Positions 16,320 to 23,992 of a stretch of 64,000 nucleotides of DNA are shown here, piece after piece. The position numbers and the translations under genes were made by a program. This DNA is from JANQRA01 sp035762545 (GTDB lineage Bacteria > Actinomycetota > Acidimicrobiia > Spongiisociales > ZC4RG35). Location: positions 1-64,000 of the forward strand of contig DASTOM010000014.1 of the NCBI GenBank assembly GCA_035762545.1, read 5' to 3'. The notes beneath the pieces are model-generated. The model was not told where the DNA came from, searched no databases, and saw only the letters and a list, made by a program, of their open reading frames with translations. The stretch's first letter is position 1; each line of letters opens with the position of its first letter.

Positions 16320-17540
16320 GTGAACAGTCCTGACCCGAGGAGCGGATCCAGGGTGAGGGCTGCGCTCCTGTGGACCTGGGTCGTGATGATCGCGGTTGCG
16401 ACCGTCTGGGTCTTCCTCGCCGCGGGTGGGTCGCATCCACGAGGGGAGCCGACAGGGCTCTTGCTGGTGATCCTGATCATCCCGGTGTCGTTCACCGCGC
16501 TGGGTGTTGTCATCGCCACGAGACAGCCGGGCAACGGGATCGCCTGGTTGTTGGTCGCGATGGGCTTTTCGTTGCTGCTCACACTGGCGGCCGACTTCCA
16601 CGTGGGCCTGGAGCCTCCGCCCGACCCCACAATGTTCGATGCCCTCGCCGTCGTATGGTTTCAGGCCGGCTACCAGTTGGGTTTGTTCATTCCCATCGGT
16701 CTCCTGCTGCACATATTCCCGACAGGGAAGTTCCTCACGCCGCGGTGGGTGTGGGCGGGGTGGGCCGCAGGTATCGCCGCCTTCTTCACTCTCTTCGCCG
16801 AGATTGCCCTGAGAAGCGTGACGCCTATATTCCCGCCCGGCCTCGAGAGTTGGACCATCCCCAACCCCATCGGGTTCACCGACAACGCTGGGATGGGGAA
16901 TCCCCTGTTTGCGGTGATTCTCGGATTGACGGTCCTCCCGCTGATCTTCGGTGGTGTCGTGTCGCTGGTCAAGCGCTATCGGTCGTCTGACGCGGTGATC
17001 AGGGCGCAGATCCGGTGGGTAGTCCTGGCCCTGATCAGTGTCGTATTCGTCGGGATCGTGCCGGCTTTCGCTGGCTTCTACGGGCCAACCCTGTTCATCT
17101 CACTCCTCTTCATCCCGGTGTCGGTGACCATCGCAATCACCCGCTACCGCTTGTTCGACATCGACAGGCTGATCTCGAGGACCGTCGGGTACGCGATCGT
17201 CATCGGAGTCCTGGCGCTCGTCTTCGCCCTCATCGTGACGGTGCCCGGGATGCTGCTGGGAGGTGTAGGGGAGGACGGCAAGCGGCAGGAGGCGCCTCCG
17301 ATTCTCGTTGCGGCCTCGACTCTTGCCATCGCTGCCCTGTTCAACCCGCTACGTCGGCGGGTGCTGCGAGGGGTGGATCGTCGATTCAATCGCTCGCGCT
17401 ACGACGCCGAGCAGGTCGTGGAGAGAATCGGGGCCAGGATCCCAAATGATGCGGACGTCGACGAGATCGTCGAGGAGGCAGTGGCGGTGGTTCAGGAGAC
17501 GATGCAGCCGGCACTGGTCGGCGCCTGGGTGAGGGATTAG
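16320..17540 (+). CDS. Membrane sensor-like protein, paralog 4
   Basis: A 406-residue fourth member of the family, separated from paralogs 1-3 by the SRPBCC/phosphatase/STAS genes. It keeps RYRLFDIDRLISRTVGYAIV, RRRVLRGVDRRFNRSRYDAE and a terminal VGAWVRD, with two membrane-region extensions (an insertion near GEDGKRQEAPP). The start is GTG, six bases after the upstream TGA, so it belongs to the same transcript as the STAS genes. Its place next to the partner-switching genes is the main reason to link the whole sensor family to that switch. Confidence 0.75.
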   Translation: MNSPDPRSGSRVRAALLWTWVVMIAVATVWVFLAAGGSHPRGEPTGLLLVILIIPVSFTALGVVIATRQPGNGIAWLLVAMGFSLLLTLAADFHVGLEPPPDPTMFDALAVVWFQAGYQLGLFIPIGLLLHIFPTGKFLTPRWVWAGWAAGIAAFFTLFAEIALRSVTPIFPPGLESWTIPNPIGFTDNAGMGNPLFAVILGLTVLPLIFGGVVSLVKRYRSSDAVIRAQIRWVVLALISVVFVGIVPAFAGFYGPTLFISLLFIPVSVTIAITRYRLFDIDRLISRTVGYAIVIGVLALVFALIVTVPGMLLGGVGEDGKRQEAPPILVAASTLAIAALFNPLRRRVLRGVDRRFNRSRYDAEQVVERIGARIPNDADVDEIVEEAVAVVQETMQPALVGAWVRD

Positions 17541-17542
17541 GC

Positions 17543-18931
17543 CTAACTCAGCGCGGCCCGGACCGCGTGGTATCCGCACATCCCGTGGACACCGGCCCCG
17601 GGAGGCGTGGCCGACGAGCACAGGTAGACATCCCCGCCGAGCGAATAGGGCGACTTGTCTCCGATCTGGAGCACCTTCTTCAGCCCGTACTGGCCCCCAC
17701 CGATGTCACCACCGAGGTAGTTGGGGTTGTAGGTCTGGAGCTGATAGGAGTTTCGGGTGGCCCGTTCCAGGATCAGGTCCTTGAACCCGGGTGCGAACCT
17801 TTCGATTTGGTTCTCGATCGCCTCGGTCATGTCGACATCCGAGCCGTTCGGCACGTGGCAGTAACCCCATGCCGTGTGCTTTCCCGCAGGGGCCCGGGTC
17901 TCGTCGAAGAGGGATTGTTGGGAGAGGAGCACGAATGGGTTCCTCGGATGCTCCCCCTTGGCGACGGCCCGTTCTGCGGCTGCCACTTCGGCGTAGCGAC
18001 CTCCAACGTGGACGGTCCCCGCGCTGCCGCTCAGCGGATCGTCCCAGGGGATCGGGCCGTCGAGGGCCCAATCCACCTTGAACACACCTGGCCCCGGTTT
18101 CCATCGGGAGAGACGTCTCGCCTTCGAAGGTGAGATTCGGTTGCCGGCGATTCGGAATGCGGCCGGTGGCATGACGTCCAGGAAGACCTTCCCCGGCGGA
18201 AGGTCGTCGACCGAGGTGACGGTCCGCCCCAACTCGATGGTCCCCCCGAGGTCCGTGAACCGCCTGGCGAGAGCCTCCGTGACGGTCTGCGAACCTCCCC
18301 GGGCCAACGGCCATCCGTGACTATGGCCGATGGCCCCCAGCATGAGCCCGACGGCGGAGGTCGCCAAGCCGGAGAACGGGGCGATCGCATGAGCCGCCAC
18401 ACCCGAGAACAAGGCCCTTCCGCGGCGTGTGCTGAAACGGCGCGAGAGGACCGACACCGGGACCCCGCCGGCGATACCCAGGCGGAGAAACGCGGCGAAG
18501 TGCTCGGGGATGATGGTGACCGGGCCCAGGGCCGTCTCCACGTACTCGTCGATCTCGTCGACGATCGGCGCCATCAAAGTTCGATAGCTGTTCGCGTCGG
18601 CACCGAGGCCGTCGGCGGTGTCGTCGACGCTGCGACGCAACACCGCCACCTCCCCACCATCGAGGGGGTGGCTGAATGGGATCGGGGGCTGGACCCAGTC
18701 GATCTCCAGTCCGATCTCGGCGAAGAATGGCGAAGCGACACCGGCCGGATGGATCGCCGAGCACACGTCGTGATGGAATCCTGGAAGAGTCAGTTCCTCG
18801 GTCCGTGTGCCACCGCCGACCGTGTCGGCGGCCTCCACCAGCAGCGTCTTGTGGCCATTGCGCGCCAACTCGGTCGCGGCGGCGAGACCGTTGGGCCCGG
18901 CGCCGACGACCGTGGCGTCGAATTCACTCAT
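17543..18931 (-). CDS. FAD-dependent oxidoreductase, phytoene-desaturase/PYROXD2-like
   Basis: A 462-residue flavoprotein. The N-terminal dinucleotide-binding motif VVGAGPNGLAAATELARNG is followed by VEAADTVGGGTRTEEL, typical of the CrtI/PYROXD2 group; the C-terminus has SSATPPGAGVHGMCGYHA, the second FAD-contact region. The reaction cannot be assigned: carotenoid desaturases and uncharacterised oxidoreductases share this layout. No carotenoid genes are nearby. It is convergent with the fourth sensor gene (2-bp gap) and divergent from the gene at 19036. A CACAAT box 8 bases before the ATG suggests a near-leaderless transcript. Confidence 0.8.
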   Translation of the reverse strand: MSEFDATVVGAGPNGLAAATELARNGHKTLLVEAADTVGGGTRTEELTLPGFHHDVCSAIHPAGVASPFFAEIGLEIDWVQPPIPFSHPLDGGEVAVLRRSVDDTADGLGADANSYRTLMAPIVDEIDEYVETALGPVTIIPEHFAAFLRLGIAGGVPVSVLSRRFSTRRGRALFSGVAAHAIAPFSGLATSAVGLMLGAIGHSHGWPLARGGSQTVTEALARRFTDLGGTIELGRTVTSVDDLPPGKVFLDVMPPAAFRIAGNRISPSKARRLSRWKPGPGVFKVDWALDGPIPWDDPLSGSAGTVHVGGRYAEVAAAERAVAKGEHPRNPFVLLSQQSLFDETRAPAGKHTAWGYCHVPNGSDVDMTEAIENQIERFAPGFKDLILERATRNSYQLQTYNPNYLGGDIGGGQYGLKKVLQIGDKSPYSLGGDVYLCSSATPPGAGVHGMCGYHAVRAALS

Positions 18932-18980
18932 TCAGCCTGATTGTGGCCGATCTGCGTTACGGGACGGTGATTACGAATCT

Positions 18981-19013
18981 CGTAACGGTTGCGGAACGCC
19001 ACCGACGTACTAC
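18981..19013 (+). promoter_or_regulatory. Candidate SARP operator/promoter (site D)
   Basis: CGTAACG (18981) and CGGAACG (18992), direct, 11 bp apart, then nine bases and TACTAC (19008-19013) as -10. An inverted CGTTACG is at 18955. SD AGGAAAGGAG of the next gene begins 8 bases beyond the -10. Confidence 0.5.
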
Positions 19014-19035
19014 TCGCGTCAGGAAAGGAGCCGTG

Positions 19036-19719
19036 ATGACCGAACCGCGGAACGCCGACAACTGGGCCAAGCCCATCGATCAGTTCCATGTCGAAGAGGT
19101 TGCCGAAGGGGCATACAAGGGCAATGTCGAGGGAAGACGACCGACCGGACCTCTTCAGGGATTCGGCCAGCTCTGGCAGAAGACCTACGAGGTGTCTATT
19201 CCCGGCCCGTCGCCTGAGGAGGTGATCAAGACCTGGAAAGAGAACTTCGGCGAGTTCTGGTATCCGTCGAACAAGTTCTATGCCCCCGCTGCGGGGATCG
19301 CGCCAGGCGAGATCGCCATGATCGCAGGCGGGAAGGGACCGACGAAGGTCACCACCGGGGTCCGGGTCATCTACGCCGACGAACGGTCGTGGTCCTACAT
19401 GACACCGGAGGGTCATCCATGGGCGGCGATCATCACGTTCAGCGCTCATGAGAAGTCAGAGGACGAGACCGCAGCCCGAATCCACCTGATGGTCCGTGCC
19501 AACGATCCGCTCTACGAGGCTTCGTTCCACGTCTACACGTCGCGGCTCGAGGACAAGATCTGGACCCACACGCTCACCCAGCTTGCCGGCCACTTTGGGA
19601 GTGAAGCGGCCGTGGAGAAGTCGGTGCTCCTCATCGACAAGAAACGGCAGTGGAATCAGTTCAGCAATATCTGGAAGAACTCAGCAGTGCGAACCCTGCT
19701 CCGCCAAGACCGTCGCTAG
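19036..19719 (+). CDS. Protein of unknown function, possible SRPBCC-like fold
   Basis: A 227-residue soluble protein. No family is recognised. The pattern (repeated short beta strands, TYEVSIPGPSPEEVIKTWKENF, a Trp/Tyr-rich middle and a long C-terminal amphipathic helix) is reminiscent of SRPBCC or lipid-binding domains, but this is a weak resemblance. The frame is open back to 18676, but the ATG at 19036 follows a strong SD (AGGAAAGGAG) and a candidate promoter, so the longer version is rejected. It shares the CGTAACG-type site with the sensor/phosphatase island and is probably co-regulated with it. Confidence 0.75.
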   Translation: MTEPRNADNWAKPIDQFHVEEVAEGAYKGNVEGRRPTGPLQGFGQLWQKTYEVSIPGPSPEEVIKTWKENFGEFWYPSNKFYAPAAGIAPGEIAMIAGGKGPTKVTTGVRVIYADERSWSYMTPEGHPWAAIITFSAHEKSEDETAARIHLMVRANDPLYEASFHVYTSRLEDKIWTHTLTQLAGHFGSEAAVEKSVLLIDKKRQWNQFSNIWKNSAVRTLLRQDRR

Positions 19720-19738
19720 CCGTTTGTCACCTCTCACA

Positions 19739-19857
19739 TCGAGCCTGCATGACGTCTCGGTGTGCGGGACGCGGTGCAGGCTCGACGTGGGCAACCTGTC
19801 ACCCCTTTCTTCGAGCCTGCATGACGTCTCGGTGTGCGGGACGCAGCGCAGGCTCGA
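19739..19857. repeat. Second pair of 47-bp hairpin repeats in 72-bp register
   Basis: Copies at 19739-19785 and 19811-19857, with a 25-bp spacer. Outer arms TCGAGCCTGCA/TGCAGGCTCGA; inner GTCTCGG-TGT-GCGGGAC. The 154-bp gap between two convergent genes is almost filled by the pair, so it may terminate both transcripts. Sequence and period match the pair at 1050-1168. Confidence 0.85.
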
Positions 19858-19873
19858 CGAGTGGGTCGACTTG

Positions 19874-20683
19874 CTACGTGCCGGTGTAGTCGGGGTCCCG
19901 CTTCTCGATGAAGGCGTTCATCGCCTCCATCAGGTCATTGGAAATGAGAAACGATGAGTTCCATTGCGCCATGTAATCGAGCGCCTGATCCACAGTTCGG
20001 CCGTCGTTGGCCTGAATGATTCGTTTGATCCCCTGTGTCACCAGCGGCGAGTTGGAAGCGATCTCGTCGGCCATCTCGCGGGCACCGGCCATGAGGGACT
20101 GTTGGTCGGGGAACATCCTGGTGATGAGTCCCTTCTCCAGGGCCCACGCGGCCGCGTAGTCGCCGCCGGTGAGGGCCATCTCAGCGGTGACCCCGTTCCC
20201 CACGATCGCAGGTAGACGCTGGAGAGCGCCGATGTCGGCGACCAGTCCCATCCTGGTCTCGCGGATGGAGAAGACCGCATCGGCCGAGGCGAGCCTGATG
20301 TCGCATGCCGAGATGAGGTTGGCGCCGCCTCCGAGGCAGTAACCGTGCACCGCGGCGATCACCGGTTTGGCGGTCTCGGCGAAACAACTCACCGTGTCCT
20401 GGAGTCGCTTGATCGTCTTGTAGAGCTCGAAGTTCCCCGCCGCCGGGGAGGGGCCGGTGGGCTGGAGGGTGGCAAGGAGGCTGACGTCGATCCCGACGGT
20501 GAAGGCCTTGCCCCGGCCGGCCAGCACCACGACCCGAACGTCCGGGTCGGAGTCGAGTTCGGCCATGGCAACGGGGATGTCTTCCCAGATGTCTTGGGAC
20601 ATGGCGTTCAGCTTGTCGGGGCGATTCAACCAGAGGGTGGCTACATGCCCGTCCCTTTCGATGTCTAGATGCTGGAAATCCAT
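19874..20683 (-). CDS. Enoyl-CoA hydratase/isomerase family, dienoyl-CoA isomerase-like
   Basis: A 269-residue crotonase. VHGYCLGGGANLISACDIRLAS supplies the oxyanion hole. IRETRMGLVADIGALQRLP carries the Glu and Asp pair typical of delta3,5-delta2,4-dienoyl-CoA isomerase (ECH1), where the Asp sits in LAADVGTLQRLP. A role in oxidation of polyunsaturated fatty acids is therefore favoured over simple hydration, but this is motif-based. TAGCGT lies seven bases before the ATG with no SD, suggesting a leaderless mRNA. Upstream lies a 41-bp tandem repeat. Confidence 0.88.
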   Translation of the reverse strand: MDFQHLDIERDGHVATLWLNRPDKLNAMSQDIWEDIPVAMAELDSDPDVRVVVLAGRGKAFTVGIDVSLLATLQPTGPSPAAGNFELYKTIKRLQDTVSCFAETAKPVIAAVHGYCLGGGANLISACDIRLASADAVFSIRETRMGLVADIGALQRLPAIVGNGVTAEMALTGGDYAAAWALEKGLITRMFPDQQSLMAGAREMADEIASNSPLVTQGIKRIIQANDGRTVDQALDYMAQWNSSFLISNDLMEAMNAFIEKRDPDYTGT

Positions 20684-20695
20684 CGGCGCGACGCT

Positions 20696-20785
20696 ATTCG
20701 GCCCGAGTCGATTGCATCGACTCGAAGGTGAATTTCATTCGGCCGGAGTCGATTGCGTCGACTCGAAGGTGAATTTCATTCGGCC
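20696..20785. repeat. 41-bp tandem repeat, two units plus 8 bp
   Basis: ATTCGGCC recurs at 20696, 20737 and 20778 (exact 41-bp period). Each unit contains an inverted repeat, GAGTCGAT-TGC-ATCGACTC in the first, with one arm base changed in the second. The last unit runs into the 3' end of the ABC-2 permease gene; the first overlaps the -10 of the crotonase gene. Confidence 0.85.
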
Positions 20786-21990
20786 GCGGAACGCCAGGCA
20801 TCGCGGACCCCGACCCGTCCCCCGTAACGGAGCAGCCCACCGGCATAGATGCGGCCGGCGAGCCGTGTGAGGACCACGATCGTGGTGACGGTGATGATGA
20901 CCGCCGCGATGTACTGCCAGGCCGGAATGGCCAGAAGGGCGGTCCGCACCGGCACGACGAACGGGGCGGTGAGGGGGAAGAAGGTCCCGATCACGGCAAC
21001 AGTCCCGGTGGGGTCGTCGAGCGCGATGATCGACACGAAGAACCCGGCGACCGCGGCGATTGACATCGGTGCGGCGATCGTGTTGGCCTCCTCGGTGCGG
21101 CTGACCAGTGAGCCTGCCGCACCGAACAGTACGGCGAAAATGAGGAATCCGAGCACGAACCAGAGCAGCAGGTTGAGCACTGCCAACAGTTCGATCGGTG
21201 GCAGGTCGAACGCCCCTGTCACCCGGAGGGCGATCACGGCGACAGCGATCGTGCCCAGGAGTTGGGCCATTGCCAGGATTCCGATGCCCAGGATCTTTCC
21301 GGCGAGGATCTGCCACGGTTTGACACTCGACAGGAGGACTTCGACGACCCGATTCGATTTCTCCTCCGTGACCCCGGTGAGGATCCAAGTGCCATAGAGG
21401 AGCACCGCCATGTAGAGGAGCAGTAGCCCAAAGTAGGCGACCACTGTCCGGCTCTCACTCTCCTCCGGATCACCCTGGGTGAGGGTGGTCGTCTCGAGCG
21501 GGTCGGAGGTGAGGATCTCGATGAGGTCGGCAGCTTGCTGACCCTGTTCCTCGATGATCGCCTGGATCTGCACGGTTCCCGCCGCCTGTTGCAGCCCCCC
21601 TGCCAGGGAGTTGCCGCCAAAGCCACTGCTGCTCTCGACGATGATCTCCTCGGCGTCGACCAGGACCGCATCGACCTCCCCCTCTTCCAGCGCCGCTACC
21701 GCGGCGTCCCGACTGTCGAACTCCTCGGTCTCGATCGCGATGCTTGGCGGTTCACCCGGTTCGTCGTTGGCGTTGCCCAGGAGGACGGCGGTCGAGATGA
21801 TCTCGTCGTTTCCCTGACCGACCGATCCCACGGTCGCCTCCTCGGTGTCGGACCCGAGGACGGTCGGCAAGATGATCAAGGCCAGGACTATGACGATCGT
21901 CGAGCCGGTGGCGATCATGTACGCCTTGGACTTCGCCCGTTCGGTGATCTCCCTCAGGGCGATCTGCCACATTGTTGCGAATCCGCTCAT
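20776..21990 (-). CDS. ABC-2 type exporter permease (NatB/YhaP-like)
   Basis: A 404-residue permease: one N-terminal membrane helix, a ~180-residue extracytoplasmic domain with acidic segments, then six membrane helices (from about residue 185). The cytoplasmic GVTEEKSNRVVEVLLSSVKPWQILAGKILG is characteristic of the NatB/YhaP group that exports Na+ or small molecules. It overlaps the ATPase gene by ATGA at 21987-21990, so the two form one translationally coupled pair. The stop lies inside a 41-bp tandem repeat. Confidence 0.88.
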   Translation of the reverse strand: MSGFATMWQIALREITERAKSKAYMIATGSTIVIVLALIILPTVLGSDTEEATVGSVGQGNDEIISTAVLLGNANDEPGEPPSIAIETEEFDSRDAAVAALEEGEVDAVLVDAEEIIVESSSGFGGNSLAGGLQQAAGTVQIQAIIEEQGQQAADLIEILTSDPLETTTLTQGDPEESESRTVVAYFGLLLLYMAVLLYGTWILTGVTEEKSNRVVEVLLSSVKPWQILAGKILGIGILAMAQLLGTIAVAVIALRVTGAFDLPPIELLAVLNLLLWFVLGFLIFAVLFGAAGSLVSRTEEANTIAAPMSIAAVAGFFVSIIALDDPTGTVAVIGTFFPLTAPFVVPVRTALLAIPAWQYIAAVIITVTTIVVLTRLAGRIYAGGLLRYGGRVGVRDAWRSAAE

Positions 21991-22874
21991 CGCACTGCCT
22001 CACGGAACAGGTCGGACAATGAGGGTGTCGTGTAGGCGAAATGCCGCAGCCTGCCGGCGCTCTGAGCGTGGGCGATGAAGCCGCGGACGTCGGTGTCGGC
22101 TCCGATTATGGCGACGAGGCGGTCTCCCTCCATCTCCGTGGATTGCACCCCGTCCAGAAAACCGAGCAACTCGGCCGGGTCGCCTTCCACCTCCAGCTCG
22201 AGGTGACGGATCGGGGCTTGGTCCTTGAGCGTCTCGACCCGGCCGTTCACCACGACTGATCCGGAGTTGACGATGGCCACCTGCTCACAGAGGTCTTCCA
22301 CCAGGTCGAGCTGGTGAGAGCTGAAGACGACTGCCTTTCCCGCTCCTGCCTGCTCCCGCAGCACGTCGGACATGGTCTCGACGGCGATCGGGTCGAGCCC
22401 GCTGAACGGCTCGTCGAGCACGAGCAGTTCTGGATCGTGTACGAGGGCCGCTATCAGCTGCACCCTCTGCTGGTTGCCATGGGACAGTGCCTCCACCGGG
22501 TCACCGATCCGATCGGCCAGACCAAACCGTTCCAGCCAGGACTCGGCCGAGGTGCGGGCGTCCTGTTTGCTCATTCCATGGAGACGCCCGAAGTAGGCGA
22601 GTTGGTCACCGGCCTTCATCTTCGGGTAGAGGCCGCGCTGTTCAGGCATGTAACCGAACCGGAGTAGGTCGTCGGCTTCGATCGGGGCTCCGTCCCAGGT
22701 CACCGTCCCGGCGTCGGCTCTGATCAGGCGGAAGATGGTTCGCATGGCGGTGGTCTTGCCGGCCCCGTTGGGGCCGAGGAACCCGAGCATGTGACCACGC
22801 GCCACCTCGAAGGAGCATCCGGTCAGGGCGCGGACGTCACCGAACGACTTCTCGAGATCCTGGACTACGAGCAC
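21987..22874 (-). CDS. ABC transporter ATP-binding protein (NatA/YhaQ-like)
   Basis: A 295-residue ATPase with Walker A GPNGAGKTT, signature LSHGNQQRVQL, Walker B LLVLDEPFSGLDP and H-loop SSHQ. A C-terminal ~75-residue extension (LELEVEGDPAELL onward) is the usual DUF4162-like tail of this family. It powers the membrane protein encoded directly downstream. The start is GTG. No regulator lies beside it, so the exported substrate is unknown. Confidence 0.9.
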   Translation of the reverse strand: MLVVQDLEKSFGDVRALTGCSFEVARGHMLGFLGPNGAGKTTAMRTIFRLIRADAGTVTWDGAPIEADDLLRFGYMPEQRGLYPKMKAGDQLAYFGRLHGMSKQDARTSAESWLERFGLADRIGDPVEALSHGNQQRVQLIAALVHDPELLVLDEPFSGLDPIAVETMSDVLREQAGAGKAVVFSSHQLDLVEDLCEQVAIVNSGSVVVNGRVETLKDQAPIRHLELEVEGDPAELLGFLDGVQSTEMEGDRLVAIIGADTDVRGFIAHAQSAGRLRHFAYTTPSLSDLFREAVR

Positions 22875-22926
22875 GAAATCTGCAGGCTAACGAACCCCCG
22901 CCGAACCCCGAATGCACTGATCATCG

Positions 22927-23928
22927 TCAATCGAGGAGCGTCGGCCGGAAGAGTCGATCGTGGGTGTGGAGGGCGAAGCGATCGGTCATGCCGGCCACAT
23001 AGTCGATTGCCCTGGTCAGCGTGTCTGCTTCCGGAACCGTGTACGAGTCGGCGACCTCGTCGGGATGAGCCTGGTAGTAGCCGACCAGGTCTTGGATCAC
23101 CAGGATCGCTTTTTGTTTCTGCGCCTCGGACTCCGGCCGGAGGTAGACCCTCTCGAACATGAAATCCCGAAGCTCTCCCATGACGTCGAGGTGTTCCTCG
23201 TCCATCACCACCTGACCTTGCCGATGAGATGTCTCGACGACCGCGGTGATCATCGAGCCGATCCACTCCCGCGATGTCGCCCCGAAAGTCGTCAGGGCCC
23301 GGACGGGTAGGTCGTGGTAGTCGAGGACCCCCGCTCGAAGCGCATCCGAAACGTCATGGGTCAGATAGGCGATACGGTCGGCGTAGCGGCAGAGCCAACC
23401 CTCGGGCGTGCCCGGCGGCGGGTCCACCTTCCATGAGTGCGCCCGCACCCCGTCCAGCACCTCGAAACTGAGATTCTGTGGCTCGAGCAACTCGAGCGTG
23501 CGAACCCCGTGAGCCGAGTGGAGCCATTCACCCTCGACGAGCGGAGTCAGGGCGTCTTCACCGGTGTGCCCGAATGGGGAGTGGCCGACGTCATGGGCCA
23601 GGCAGATCGCCTCGGTCAGGTCTTCGTTCAAACCGAGGGCGCGCGCCATGGCCCGGCCCACTTGAGTGACGTGGATGGTGTGGGTCATGCGAGTGACGAA
23701 GTGGTCACCGTCGGGATTGAGGAAGACCTGCGTCTTGTGCTTCAGACGTCGGAACACCTTGGTGTGGACTATGCGGTCACGGTCCCGTTCGAATGCCGTG
23801 CGGAACTCATCGTGGTCCTCCGGCTCGCCCCGCCCTTGACTCTCGTCCGACTTGGTGGCTGACGGGGCAAGCAGCTCGTGTTCCAATCGCTCCCGCTCTT
23901 CCCGGACCCGGCGCAGCATCTCACTCAT
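22927..23928 (-). CDS. dGTPase-like HD-domain triphosphohydrolase
   Basis: A member of the deoxyguanosinetriphosphate triphosphohydrolase-like family (about 333 residues). Seen are RDRDRIVHTKVFRRLKHKTQVF, the metal-binding LAHDVGHSPFGHTGE (HD motif) and a C-terminal Asp region RIAYLTHDVSDAL. Family members split dNTPs into deoxynucleoside and triphosphate, maintaining pools. The gene order dnaG/glyS often seen around it is absent here. The ATG at 23928 gives a typical N-terminus; an ATG at 23955 lies inside a palindrome and is less likely. Confidence 0.87.
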   Translation of the reverse strand: MSEMLRRVREERERLEHELLAPSATKSDESQGRGEPEDHDEFRTAFERDRDRIVHTKVFRRLKHKTQVFLNPDGDHFVTRMTHTIHVTQVGRAMARALGLNEDLTEAICLAHDVGHSPFGHTGEDALTPLVEGEWLHSAHGVRTLELLEPQNLSFEVLDGVRAHSWKVDPPPGTPEGWLCRYADRIAYLTHDVSDALRAGVLDYHDLPVRALTTFGATSREWIGSMITAVVETSHRQGQVVMDEEHLDVMGELRDFMFERVYLRPESEAQKQKAILVIQDLVGYYQAHPDEVADSYTVPEADTLTRAIDYVAGMTDRFALHTHDRLFRPTLLD

Positions 23929-23949
23929 GGACGTAGCTGAGCGGATTTC

Positions 23950-23980
23950 GCCCATATATGGGCTGTGGAACCCGGGGTTC
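23950..23980. repeat. Palindrome pair shared with the 30.9 kb hairpin array
   Basis: GCCCATATATGGGC (23950-23963) and GAACCCGGGGTTC (23968-23980) lie back to back between two genes. The first 14-mer, with GCGGATT upstream of it, occurs again at 30913; a GAACCCCGGGGTTC palindrome occurs again at 30993-31010. Confidence 0.75.
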
Positions 23981-23992
23981 GCCGAATGGGCA

